Assembly (NCBI GenBank): GCA_027559495.1
Contig: JAMXSV010000003.1
Coordinates: 558,001 to 622,000, forward strand
Source of the DNA: Aurifilum marmelostoma
Taxonomy: Eukaryota; Ascomycota; Sordariomycetes; Diaporthales; Cryphonectriaceae
Direction of reading: 5' to 3'
DNA length: 64,000 bases
The position numbers and the translations under genes were made by a program. Below the pieces are notes generated by a model. The model was not told the DNA's origin, ran no database searches, and saw nothing but the letters and a program-made list of their open reading frames with translations. Below, in pieces: positions 45,682 to 58,295 of this stretch. Position 1 is the stretch's first letter; every line of letters starts with the position of its first letter.

Positions 45682-48600
45682 CCCTTTTCCCACTCGATGA
45701 ATCTAGTAGGGAGCAGAGGAGCGGGGCCTTGGTCCCGCTCGCCACATATGGTCGGTCGCCCACCACAGGTCCTTCGCGTTCTTTTCTTTTTCGTCCCCCC
45801 CCCCCCCCTCCTTTTCTTCGCATGAGCCCAAGGACCTTGCTCTGGTCTATTTCCTGCGGCAGAAAGCAAAATGTCATCCCCCTCTGCTGCTTTGCACAAG
45901 TCATGAAACTGTGCCATAAAGTAAACCACAAAGTCTGCAGTACAAACTTGTTCCGACCGGCTCGAAACCGGAGCCGAGCCTTTCCGGTGGAGCCCTCACC
46001 TCCATACCTACCGGGCGGCTCTTCCCGTGCCGTGTCCGACTTCCGGAGCCACCAAGTCGTGGACCCTGTTGATCGCCTGTATGCAAAATATTTGGAAAAC
46101 GGCCAGTCAACAGGTTCGTTCCAGTGCGAAATTGTGTCGTAGTGCTTGACGCTTTCTGCAGGCGCAGTCTGACGGGCATTGTGGCTGTTCATTTAATCTT
46201 TGGGAAGAAAACATGGAGAGCAGAGGAGACGAGATGGGTATAGTGATGTCCGCTGCACCATCGACAAACCTGTGAGAGGCGCAGAAGCGATACTAGCCCA
46301 CAATTCGAGGTGTTCTCAAGTAATTCTCAGCACATCAAATATTCGTAGTCTTGACGCTTCACTGGAATCTCTCTAGTGTGCTTCAGAATTTGTAAGTACA
46401 CATCTTGTTTCTGGATCAGGCGCGGCATGCCTGCCAACACGACCCTGCAATGAGTCGACTACAGCAGGTAAACCTGGATAAAGTTCGACACCAGTCCTGT
46501 GCATGAGAGTGAGCGTGTGAAAGAGGGAAGGAGAGCGCATGATGCACTGAGTATTACGCCTCCACTCGCTTAACCGATCGACTCCCCAGGTGGGTGCAGC
46601 AGCCAGCCCTTGGGCGATGCTCTGCGGGCAGAGATTAAGCATATGACGATGCGAGGAGAGGAAGGGGGGGGGGCGCATGTGGGCAAGCTGGCATCATCCA
46701 GGTTCTTGGGGTACGCCTCCCGTCTTGGTCTGATCTTGTTTCTTCTCGAGCCGGTTTGGCGCAGCCTCTCCGCATCAGGACAAACATCCGGGCGGAAAGC
46801 AGCACAGACGTTGCCGGCGAGCACCAGGGACGGAGAAAGGGTGATCAGGGCTCTTGTCAGGGACCCCCCTCGGCCACGGTTTCACCTGCTGGACCACCTC
46901 TGCTGTGGGTAGTTTGATTGGCCGACGGCCCTCAGGCTCCGGATCTACCTGGCAGCCATGCAGTTGAAAATTGCGGGTCGACACATCATTTTTTGCTTGA
47001 TCCAACCTGTGCCTGGATGCGCTGCAACTCCGCGGGGCTCAGGGCCAAGAAGCAGACAGGTCCATAGCACATGGCGAGCCAGCACGGCTGTTCTCGAGGT
47101 GGCTATGCACATTTACCAGAACATATTTTGTGTTTTCCTTTTTTTCTTCTTAATTTCCTTTGATTTTGTTTTCTTCCTTTTGGGGGCTTTCGGATGTGCT
47201 CCGAGTCATAACCCATCAACACAGCCTGGGGCTCACAGCCTTGGCGCAGGGGTGAATGCGGTACCCTCTCGACAAGTACTGTACACAGCACTCGCGAAGG
47301 CATCGCTCCATACAGGAAAACCCTGCAATCTTTGCCAGAAATAGCCCATTCATTTCTGAGGTCTTTCGCCCTGTCTGTTGAGCCTAGTTGCAGCTTGCAG
47401 TCCGCATCAGCAGCTGTGGAGGTGTGTTGTTCGTCAATACCCTGTCGTGATTCTCGGGCCAGTCTCGAATGAAAGTGTATGTGCCCTGGATTGTTGGCCT
47501 GAGGCGCCACTCGAGCGCACTGCCAGAGACGGAGAGAGAAACGGTGTGGCTAGAGGTGATGTGGCGAACCAACCACACGGGATGCCGTGCCACAGGAAGA
47601 TGCCAGCCACACAAGAACCCTCTCTACTCTCTCTCTCTTCAGGTGTCTCTGAATCGCAGCAGCCGGAATTCCCGGGCGACCCGGCCCGTTCTCACCCACA
47701 ACCAGTACCTGGTCACGCTGGATGACTGGGCTTCACCCCAGAGCGTTAGCCTTCAATTAGCCTTGCGAGCTACTGCGGCAATCTCTCCGTCGTCTTCCTC
47801 CTAGCCGATTATTTTCGTCATAGCCTCGCAAGCCACCTGCTTTAGGTCGTCCTCCTTGGTCTCCCAGACTGTTGGTACGCAGCATGCAGAGTCAGAAACG
47901 ACGAGAGACAGGACTTGGGGCGGCGCACAGGCTGGGAGCAATGGTGCAGACCCTTCGTCCGTGTTGAGGTTTCACTTGTCAGGCGCCGTTGGTTTGACAC
48001 AGATTGTAAGGGTTCTCACGTTCTCAGCTCGAGGCGGTGGCTGTGCGTGTTTGTGTATGTGAGTGAGTGAGTGGGTGGGTGAGCGTGTGAGAGTGAGTGC
48101 ACGGCATACCCCGGACTCGTCGCTGGCCTTTCTCCTCGGAACTGAGGAGGAGAGTCTAGAACATGTCGTCACTCCGTCACGAATCAGCCGTCACCTTCAG
48201 CAGCATCAACATCAGCAGCGGCAGCAGGTTTCCTGGGATCAGCGCCGCACCTGGAGACTTCCGATACCACGAGTGAACGGCTCCATAACCGGACGGCCTG
48301 GCCGTTTATTACCCGGTTCCTGCGATCATCCATCGGTCTCTGTGGCGCGCTGGGCATTGCCTCTAGCGGCAGAGCCTCCACGTGTCGACCATTCCTGGTC
48401 CTGCCTTGGTAAGATTTATGCAGCCGATCATCACGTCGCAGATTTGCCATCGCCAAAGCATGACGATGGGGGTGCTCGTCCCCATAGGGTTACCAAGAGT
48501 ATGCCGCGTGATTGTCGTTGATGTCCAAGATTTCAACACAGAGCCCTCCCCACCATGCCCAGCCGCTATACGTGCACCACCAGGCTTTAGACTAGAGCCA

Positions 48601-50296
48601 GCGCTCATCCCACAAGATTCGCCCTCATCATACTTCTATGCTCTGCCCTGCCCCAGACCTGATGCTTGTTTGTCGATTAGCGTTGGGCCTTTGTCCCACG
48701 CTGTGGGTCTCCAGCCTATGCTATCGTAGTGCCAGCACGCTTGCATCTCCGAGGCTTTGGGATCGTATTCACAGCAATTTTGTCTTCGTGAGGTCCAAGG
48801 ATACATCCTGTTCAGGACCCGACACGGGCCGCCGCAAGCGCGAGTAAGCTATTGTATCTCATCTCTCCCGATCCAGACCGACGGATGCGCTGCGCACGAT
48901 TGCAGCCGTGCTGAAGGGACAGAACCCGCAGTGGAAGGGAACCCGTTTCGGCAGGAGTTGTGTGGACGCTCCGGTTGCCAAATTAACTGCCTGTCGATGC
49001 AAGATCCCATCATGCAGGTGATAGGTGACATGTGGCTGAAAGTTGAACAAGACGCCCGGTTTTTGTTGGTGTGTTTTGGCCGTACGGAGTAAGCCACGAA
49101 CGGAACTCGGCACGTTCCTGGCAGCCACAAGCCAGATTCCAGATCTTTGGACGCGTCTGTAATGGCCACACAACCACGGCTCGGCAGTTCACAGGCGCAG
49201 GCGAAGATCTGTCGCAGCGCGGGGCGGGCAGAGAGAGGCCTGTGGAGCCTTTTTGGCGACAGTGGAGATTTCCCACCAACAATCCGACATTGTCGGTCTG
49301 ACTCGTAAGCAGCCAGCAGCCAGAGAGGAATGTCGTATATATTCTCGCCCTGAAAAAATGATCGAGTACTTTTATGTTATCCGACACGAGCCGACCACAA
49401 CGTCAAGATGTCAAGTCTTGACGCTTCATGGAAACCTTAGTGTTCAAACGTTGCGCGACCGCCCCAGGACCTGTGCCGAGCTGGAGTTGCCTGAGCACGA
49501 ACTGTCGTCCAAACTCTCCCGAGTCGAGGGGCGTGTCGGTCGCTGTAAGTTCAGCTAAGCGCTCGCGGCTAGAAGGAATAACTAAGCCCTCCCAGTGAGC
49601 GCGAGCATATGAGAGAACCCTTTGCAGAGTCAGATACTCAAAACACCGGTGGCGAGATGAGCTGTCCGAGTCAGCAGAGTTGGCTGCTGAACGATAGCTC
49701 GAGATACCTCGAGAGACTGTGACTATTTGTCAGACTCGTGGTGCGATGCAGGTGCGGGACTGATTGTCACCGCCTACAGTGGGTAATGCAGGACCCGCAT
49801 GCACCCTCTTAACGCTGCAGAATATCCACGTGGTAATCCCGGCGGCGCGATTGAGAGCTCGCGAGCATTCTCCTAGGAGCACGAAGCCCGCAGCACGAGA
49901 CGCCGCGCAGCGTCGATCAGAGAACCCTTGGGCCCTCTGGAGGGGCCTTGGAGGCGTAGTCGAGGCGCGCTTGTACCTAATGCAAACATACCTGTTGCCG
50001 CTAGTACCCAGTAGACCGCTCGATCTCTGAGGGCGTGAGGGCCGTGAGGGCCGGATTCCGCGCCTCGTGGGTCTGGTCCGGCGCCGAATTGCTAGTGGTC
50101 GGAGCCGAATATAGCGCATCCGGACAAGAGTATGGCTGGTGTAGGACGGAGAATTCCAAGTGGAACGGACCAGGCCCGCTGGTACACCCTGTTGTAGTAT
50201 CAGCGTCAGGATCTTAAACGCAATGATTACCTTGCAGACATGCCAGGGGTGGGGCCAAGGGACTAACCCACAAGACACAGTGGCTGGCAACACAAA

Positions 50297-50315
50297 CACA
50301 CACACACACACACAC
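50297..50315. repeat. (CA)n microsatellite, short
   Basis: About nine CA units. Confidence 0.9.
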
Positions 50316-53300
50316 TTTTCTGCACGAGACCAGACCTGACATGCTCCAGAACACCTCCTTTCAGCAAACGTTCTGTGGGTCCAGTCCTTAACAACAGTGG
50401 TGACCATGGCTCCATATGTTGGTTCCCAGCTCATCCAGGCCGTGACGAAAAGAACACGCCAGCAGATATACGCATTGCACAAGTTGTCGACGCTGGCAAG
50501 CCTGGGTCATCAGATCCACCAGACATGCCGACGCGTAGGCGATCATCGGCTGCTTGTATCAATCCCCAGCGAGGTGCCAGTGATGATGATGATCATGTGG
50601 GGAACTTTATTCTCCGTATTCCGATTCCTCCCCGCGGTTTCGTGACCAGGGTGCTGATGCGACGCTGACTAGGTCCGAAAAGGGTGCTGTACACCGGCGG
50701 CAAGTCTACTGAGAGGGGCACAAGGGGACAAGGGTTCAGTTGGGTGGGAATAGAATGAAACTCATTTGAGGGTCGGCGCAAATGGGAAAGGAGGGTGTAC
50801 TATACCAGGACGGGCTTTTCTTCTCAAAGCAGCAGATTCCGTGCGCTACCACCATACATGACCTCCAGTCCCATTTTTCATAGACCCTCGCAAGGTACTA
50901 TTATGGTAGCTTCTTCAGCCTCTAATGAGCCAAACAAAATCTCGAGATTAGTTGCTCGCATAGTACGAATGGAGAGGGTCCATCTGGCAATGGCTTGCAG
51001 CCACAGATATGGTGCCGGTAAGCCAAGCAACGACAAGGTGCAACACAGAGAGGTGAGGACTTACGATATAGTGTGCACCCATCAAGGCCCACTGATCGCA
51101 TCCAGGGCCTCGAATTGCGTTCTCGCGTAAAGAGCAGCCTCATGCCCCAGCCCCTTGGCTCCTACCCTGGGCCTGACTGGGGTCCTCCTCCGCGCAGCCT
51201 GTCCTTTATCGCAGCCAGTGAGGACAGAGCTTCAGAAGTGGGACACAGCAGCGCCACCTATCCCGGGGGCACTCTCGCAGGGACGCTGCCTGTCCTTGAG
51301 AGTCGTGGTTAAGCTCGCCTACAGTCGAGAGGTAAGCGCCCCTGCCCCTGATTGGCAAATCAGAAAGACTGTTTGGTCAATCAGCCGGGCTAGAATATGT
51401 CTCCTCTCCTCGCCTAAATAACCTCCTGGATAAGCAGCGACGACGACAATAATAGCTCGTGGTGTATATTATGAGTAGGGATCCAAGACGACTCCGGACT
51501 GGTTTAAATTGACCTGTTCCCACTCGCGGGGAGACGATGCTGTCAGACCGTCGAATGCGAGCGCCTCAAGGATGCAGGCGAGCTAGACTTATTCAATGCA
51601 CGTGTGGCTGGGTTCCACAGCCTGCACGCAGGAGAATTATCGCAGATTATCCCAATGGAGATTTTGCTGCAAGCCCCTTTTTGCAAGTCGTAACCCCTCA
51701 AGACTGCTAACAATGTCTCTCACAACGAGGATGGCAGGCTAATTGGTGGAGGCTCATCTGCCTGATCCTGGTCCTTTTCCTTCCGCTTTTTTTTTTTTTT
51801 TTTTTTGCGTTGTTTACAACCCGAATAGATCTGGCCGCCTCTGCTTTCCAGCAGCAAAACAGACCAGCCCAGGTGTCGGCTCATCCGTGTTGAAAAGACG
51901 GCGTTGAAGTCCAAGTCAAGTGATTGTTTATGACTCCACCTAATGCATGTGCATAAGTGCAGTGCAGTCTCCACGGGGCGGCTGCGACAGATGCTTGTAC
52001 CGTATTCGCATCTTGAGTGGGCACAAGAAGTCTGGCTGCTGCTGGCAAGTGGAGAGATCCTCTTTTTCTTGCCCTTTTTTCCCTTTTTCTTCCCTCTCGC
52101 TTGCTCTTTTCTTCTTTCCGTTCCCCCGACGAATGGAGCGCACCACGACGCCTGGAGCCCTCAGCCAGCTGGCCTTAGGAAAACGATGATCTTGCCGTCC
52201 AGAGCTTACTTGATGAAGCTGACGTACTCTGGAGATCATCGGCCGCGTCGGCCATGGCAATGTGGAGATATCGCCCAAACAAAGTATGACAAGAACCGTT
52301 TCCCCCCCCCCCCCTCCTTTGTTTGGCATCCTTCGACAAAGGAAGAACTGCCGTGGGGAGGAGCCCCAGTGTACATGGTTGCGTTATGGATCACTTTTGT
52401 TCCTGTCAAATTCCTGTCAAGCTTTTTTTCGCGTCACTTCGGCCCACAAGACTGGTAACATGGTATCTCGTTTCAGACGCGCGGCTTTGTGACCGCAAAT
52501 ACGTCGCCCAGGACCCAGGACCCCGCTGATCATAATATGGTGATGAGGAGTCTTGGTATCGGCAATGGGAAATAGAAAGAAAAATGTAGGAAGAAACAAA
52601 AACAAAAAGACAGACAACCTTCAATGGCTGTGCTGACCTGGTCGAGTTTGATGACATACCGGCAACGTTCAATGTCCCTAATCGTTGCCACTTGGTCGTG
52701 ATGTTGATGACTCTCGGCGGGTCTCTTGCCGGTAGCATTGTGGGCGGGAGGCTCTCTTCCCACCCTCGATGGATGGGCAATGACGCGATAGCACTTCGAG
52801 CTTCAGGTCAGCGCAAGCTTTCTGGTAGACCAGGCCCATTGCGGAGCGATCTTCCTCCCAAGCCTAGGTGATTACCCTCTCTTGTTTCGTTTCGGGCGCG
52901 AGTCGGAAACTCTAGAACCCTATGGAGCCCAGCCGGCTGCAGTCACCAACCCTGACACGGTCTGGAAGCTGGTCTTAGCCATGCGCATGCCAGGCACCTC
53001 CCTTTTAAAACCTGAATGATAACAGCATAGTATTAATATTGCTTGCTGCTGTACGTCGTCTCTAACGACGCATTTCTTTTCGTAGAGGAGAGTGAGAAAA
53101 AAAAAAAAAAACGAGGGGGGGGGGGGGTCGCGATGAGTTCGCCTCATTAGCAAGCCACATTCTCCTGCTGCAGGTTGTGCTCTTGCATGAAAATGCCTGT
53201 CGCTCCCGCCGCAGGGAATTGTGGGTGTTTGACAACGATGGCTTGCTCTGCAGAGGGCACGGGGAAGACTTCCGACTGGTGAGGGGTCAGCCTCGAACTT

Positions 53301-54392
53301 AATTTCCGGCCGGCGTCGTGTTGTAGCCCCAGAAGTTATTGGCCAGACCCTTGGCTCTTGATGTCAGGATCCATAACGGTCTGCAGAAGCCTTCGGGATC
53401 ATGAATCCTGAGTTCGTTCATCGCTGAGCGCTAGAGCACACTTTTCTTGGGTGCATCATGATCACGCAGACTGCTGCATCGTAATGAATCGAGGTCATCA
53501 CAGGAAAGTTGTGGAGACGAGACGTGTAGACGATAGGTGGTAGTACGTAGGGCAAAACCCTGCGCAGCCTCTTCTCTCTTGGGTTCGAATAACGGTGATC
53601 GGTGGTGGGTGTGGTTCGGGTAGCTGCATCAAGACAGGACCCAGCGGGGGCTGTATTCGAAGGCGTTGTCGTAGTTGAAACTCGTGACCATATTTTTTGC
53701 TCCACTCAGGACCTTTTTTTTTCTCTCTTGTTCCTCTTTTGACTGCTTGTATGGCTTATCCTTCAATCGATCTCAGTACGACATTGAACATCTTGGTCAA
53801 CCGGGTGTGAAGGGGCTTACAGCAAAAGATAGATGACGGGGGCGATGGTGTTGTGTCAGCCTGACGGGTCCCCAGGCCCTGCGGTAGTGACGATCAACAC
53901 TTGCGATTCCATAGCGGCATCAGCCTTGTGAGATATGACATAGGCACACACTAGACGTACACTAAGTAGCCAGAGTGGATGCTCCTTAGAAATATCGGTC
54001 TTCGTTTGATTTTCACCCTCCAACTCCCCCCCCTCCCCTTCAATCCTCTTCCAATCGAACCTTGCGAGGGACGCATGACGGCACTTGATAGCGTCGAGAG
54101 CAGCCAGGGCGTGAGCATGTGTGCTGTGCAGGTAAACACAAACACTGGCACAAATGATGCAATGCCTTCCCTTCAGGGCCTGGCTTGTTCTTTGCACCGC
54201 ACTATGGGTGTGACGAACCTGCATCGGAACATTTTTGTCGGAGCTATGCCATGCACGTCGAGACCTAGGCCTTCATAGTGCTGTAAGTCAGGCCTGGGCA
54301 GGAGGGGGTGGGTGCTGTCGCATAGTACCATAGTAAGGTGCGGTGCCTGGGACAGACTGCCTAGCAAGCCCTGGCTGATCCGCTGTGTCCAA

Positions 54393-54413
54393 TCTCTCTC
54401 TCTCTCTCTCTCT
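54393..54413. repeat. (CT)n microsatellite
   Basis: About ten uninterrupted CT units. Confidence 0.93.
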
Positions 54414-55418
54414 AGGTGTGTGTATGTGTAGCCCAGGGTCTGCGGGGACAGCGCAACCACGCCAGCTGCTAGCACCTCAACCCGCTAATAGTGAAGCAGT
54501 TAGTCAGTTTGAGTAGCGAGTAGGCAGGTTTATGACTCGACCCATATTCGGATGAGGCCCTCGGCAGTCCAGGGAACCGGTCGGGGAGGAGACGAAGCTC
54601 TCGTACGAGTCTGTGGCCCAGTCAAACAATGTTACTGTGGTATGTGGAGTCACAAACTCCCGCAATATGTGTGGTGTCGTTTTCTCGTCCGTCGAGCCGT
54701 TGACTGGAAGAGGGACAAAGTGGGCGGGGCGGGGAGTGGAATGGGACAGAGAGAGGAAAAGAGGGGAACACTGGAGGGGTTGAGGAGGGGACCGGCGGTG
54801 GAGAGGATAGATAGGATTCAACTGGTTTGGGTTTATCCTTGGCAGGCGCACGAGACCTCTGCGACCTGCGCGACCTTGCCCTATATCAGCAGCCCAAGCA
54901 TTAATCTCATCACTCCAGGTAAGGGAAGGAGGGAGGCGGCCGGAATGGGCTCCTTCCATCCCCTGCGGCTACTGCTTCAGCACCAGGCAAGGCGCGATGA
55001 ATCAGGTCATGCAGGCCTGGCAAGCCACAGCAGGTCCCCCGCCCCGGTACGTATCACATCCACCCAACTAACACACACAAGAGACAATCTGAGGCTGGGC
55101 TGCAGGCCCTCGAGAAAGTGACAGCAGCAGCCTGGCACCTCCTGCACTGCGACGACGACCTGCATTTGCCCATCTAAATAGGCCTTGCTATGACTATTTC
55201 TCAGGCCACTTTCATCAATCACACATCCAGCCAACCTTTGACCAAACTCAATTTCTAGTCATGTTACCCTTTCTGCGTCTCCGCGGATTCGAATCCTCGC
55301 TGCCCTCCCGTGCTACCACAGCATGCCACCGCAGTTCGACCCCTAGCAAGAGTAGTAGTAAGACTTCCCAATCAATCAATTTGGGCCTTCATGGGCCTTT
55401 TTGTTCTCCTCGGTCGCT

Positions 55419-55420
<2 letters not shown>

Positions 55421-55460
<40 letters not shown>
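55421..55460. repeat. T homopolymer, 40 nt
   Basis: The longest homopolymer in the window, lying 2.8 kb upstream of the C2H2 regulator. Confidence 0.92.
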
Positions 55461-55462
<2 letters not shown>

Positions 55463-57052
55463 GTTTCGTGGTGGCCCGCTCTTGATGATCCTCGAAAAGA
55501 TGTCCCCTGGGCTCCAGCTCCGTTCCTGGCCCCTTTCCTGATGCTGTTCTTGGATCATCTCTTCTATCCTCTTCGTTTACATCCTGGAGAAGACTCCCTA
55601 TATGCACAACCATCAACATATAGTAATAAGAATATGACGACGACGTCTCCTTCAGACTTCAGGAGATTGCGGGGACTCTTCCCTCCAAGCACCCCCGATT
55701 ACCCCTCAACAGCTTATTTCCGGAAGGCTATCCTATCCCACAACTTTCTTTCCCACCCTTGGAACTTGCGTCTTCCGTCGGTCTGACCTAACCAGCCCGG
55801 ACGATCCTGTGGGTTCACCGACTGGCGTGCCCATGTCCATAGCCCAGAGCTTGTATCGAGATCCCCTCAGCACCTCAGCCAGGTGAATGCCCACCAGCAC
55901 GCCACCCCCCCCTAGCAGCAAAGAACCCCACGAGATTTGCAGTCCAATATATCAACCCAGCAGCGCAGTGCCCCTAGCATAATAACATTAGAAAGAAGAA
56001 TAACAACAAATTCAACAGATGGACAAGGCGCCTGTAAGTCAATGTTAGTTATTAATGGCGACCTTCGGACATGAAGACTTCGGGTCACTGCAAGGAGCGG
56101 AGGGCAAGGGGATGATGATGGCTTGACATCTGCAATGCGAGTCAGGCCGCGCCTTTCTTGCAGCAATAATGCACGCAGTGGTAATACAAACAAATAAAGA
56201 TTTGGAGAAGGCATCTACAGCAGACTGATTCTCCAACCTGACTGACTGTTATCAGGTACAAAGGTGTAGGTACAGTCGTGTTCTACTGGGTAGTAGTTTC
56301 GTCAGGGTTTCGCCAGCAAGCAGCAGGAAGGCCAGCTGGTGATCCGTAACCGGGCGTGGGAATGATAAAGTCCTCAGGGGTACGGTGGGGTGTTCGTGGA
56401 ATTAAGAGCAGGTCAAGGACTATCCCAGCACGTTAAAAACAGCATACTCCCTGTAATGCCCCTGGATCTGTCACTTGTCAGCATCCATGACCGATAGATA
56501 CCTGGGGGTCAAGTACCTCGTCAGTTCATGCCACCCCTGCTTGCTGAGACGGTCGGATGTGGGGTTCCTAGAAGGGATAGAACTGGCTAGATCAATTCAG
56601 GTAGTATTTGCCAACAGGTACCGGAGTACATAGTACATCGTACCGATAGGCCCCTCCACGCTCCTTCCACTGCTGCCTTTTCCCTCGCTGCATAGTTATG
56701 TGGCGGTGATCATCATCCGTTTTTCTCGCCAGACTGCTGTCTCCATAGCAGTTATCTCGCAGTGGCGCTCAGGAGATCTTGCATGATGTTTCTGACGAGG
56801 GGGCAGATTGCTCTTGAGGGGGGAACTTGATGAGCAGGCACTAACCGGCATCCTGGTATCTCGAGCGTACCTGCCCACAAGATAGCGTCACGTAGGAGGC
56901 TGTGTCCTAGGAGCAAGGTACATCAGTCTACATAGTCAAGGAAATGCACAATCAAGATGGAGATTCTGCCAGAACGTACCCACAATCATATACCGCTAAA
57001 CTTAGACGGGAAATAAAGACACATAAAAAAGAAATATTGCGTCTCAGACTAT

Positions 57053-57074
<22 letters not shown>
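57053..57074. repeat. (AC)n microsatellite
   Basis: About 11 AC units followed by an imperfect GCACACGCATATGC extension. Confidence 0.93.
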
Positions 57075-57083
<9 letters not shown>

Positions 57084-57533
57084 TATGCACATACATACCC
57101 ACACCCGAATACTTTGCCTCTGCAGCAAACCCTCGAGGCGCTCTGCGCCCACCGTCTCGCAGTACACACTTCGAAGCACCCCTCCTCCCTCCCCCCCCCC
57201 CGGTGAAGAGGAAGGCACACAGTACTTCGGTACTTGCCCTAGTCTGCCCTTGTGTACATAGTACTATGGTACATGGTCCCCTGGCCATACCTGCCGCTTG
57301 TATCTTTTTTGACCTAGTACCTGAGCCAGGATTTAAGCTCTAGAGAAGCATTGTGGGTTATAGAGAGAGACCATGGCAGATGTTCTCAGGGCAGGTCCCT
57401 CCTCGAAGCTAGCAGTCTGGAATCCACCGCCGGGCCCTTGGGCACCTGCTCCGTCTGCTTCCAGATGAGGGACGGCGCATATAATGTTCCTTCTCGCGCC
57501 TCATCTCATAACCTTTCCTCTCGGCGTGGTATG

Positions 57534-58295
57534 GTTTTCCATCAACACCTTTCCCAGCCTCTGTCGCCCTCTCCGCTCTCTTGAAAGAAGAAATCGACAA
57601 GGACGACATTCAGCATCATACTGTTACGAGAGGAATACCATCAGACATCAGACATTATCGTTGACAGATACCATTCAAAGGTTGGTCTCCTCCGTCCTCC
57701 TTGCACCTGCGTCAGTCTCTCCCAGCTGCGCGTACCGCATTTCCTTCCGACGCTCTAGACCCTAGCCCTGGCCAGACGAGACGCCTTGGGTTTTTCTCCC
57801 TCTCAAGAGAGCATCTTCAGTCGTGTCCTCCTCTTTTTCTTTTTTTTTCTTTCCCCTTCTCAGGACTCTTCCTCTCCTACGAAGAAGTTTTGTCGTACCT
57901 CGCCCAGCTGTGCTTGAGAATTCGAGGCTCACACTTGCCCATAGCACAAGTTCTCATTTTATCCTCCAAAAGCTGTTTCGTGTGACGCCAATACACACAC
58001 CTCTCTTTTTGACCCAAGCCCGACCGTTAACAAGTCGCCTACCCGTCAGGCTTTGTACTTTGTTCGCTATCAGCCGTCTGCACCTGTGTGTCTTGGTCAG
58101 GTTGCCGGAGACATCCCCTGGAGGGCCACGAAAGGCGCAATTCTTCCTGCTTTTCTCAGGAGACAGCAAGTCTCGCACTCTCTATCTCAACTCTCCGAGC
58201 TCGTACCAGAGTCCTTCGACGCCTTGGGCCTATTCATTTGTCCATTTTCTCTCACTCGACTTCCTTACATTTAGAGTCAAAGACCTCCCGAGACC
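57534..58295 (+). promoter_or_regulatory. ATG-free, pyrimidine-rich leader of the C2H2 regulator
   Basis: In these 762 bases the plus strand contains no ATG in any frame; the next ATG upstream is at 57531, and the next downstream is the regulator's own start at 58296 in strong context (GACCATGG). About 12 ATGs would be expected by chance. The stretch is CT-rich, with a T/C tract at about 57826-57862. This is the pattern of a long 5' UTR selected against upstream start codons. Open frames through it begin only with GTG or TTG. Where transcription starts, and whether a leader intron exists, cannot be read from sequence. Confidence 0.6.

Larger units (their letters stand above)
31001..57533. other. 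Gene-poor region rich in homopolymers and microsatellites
   Basis: About 26.5 kb in which no frame shows a protein domain, signal peptide plus splice logic, or even a long ATG-initiated frame of normal composition. The longest frames (34861-35481, 45248-46192 and 49730-50482, all minus) are low-complexity or random-looking, and several simply run through poly-A/T or CTT repeats. Base composition is mixed rather than strongly AT-rich, so this does not look like a heavily RIP-mutated block. Runs of 10-40 identical bases recur every one to two kilobases, including many of G or C. I found no convincing tRNA (no paired T-arm), 5S rRNA or spliceosomal RNA. The region lies upstream of a C2H2 regulator and may hold its distal control elements or non-coding transcripts; that is inference. 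Confidence 0.6.

Noticed and set aside
45248..46192. 314-codon minus-strand frame
   Set aside because: Kept open by a CTT repeat giving a long Arg run and by a C run giving poly-Gly; no domain and no splice logic.
49730..50482. 250-codon minus-strand frame
   Set aside because: Random-looking composition, passes through a CA repeat, no domain.
29526..58295. RIP-mutated transposon island
   Set aside because: Apart from the first 1.5 kb the block is not strongly AT-rich, and no transposase, reverse transcriptase, LTR or terminal inverted repeat could be recognised.
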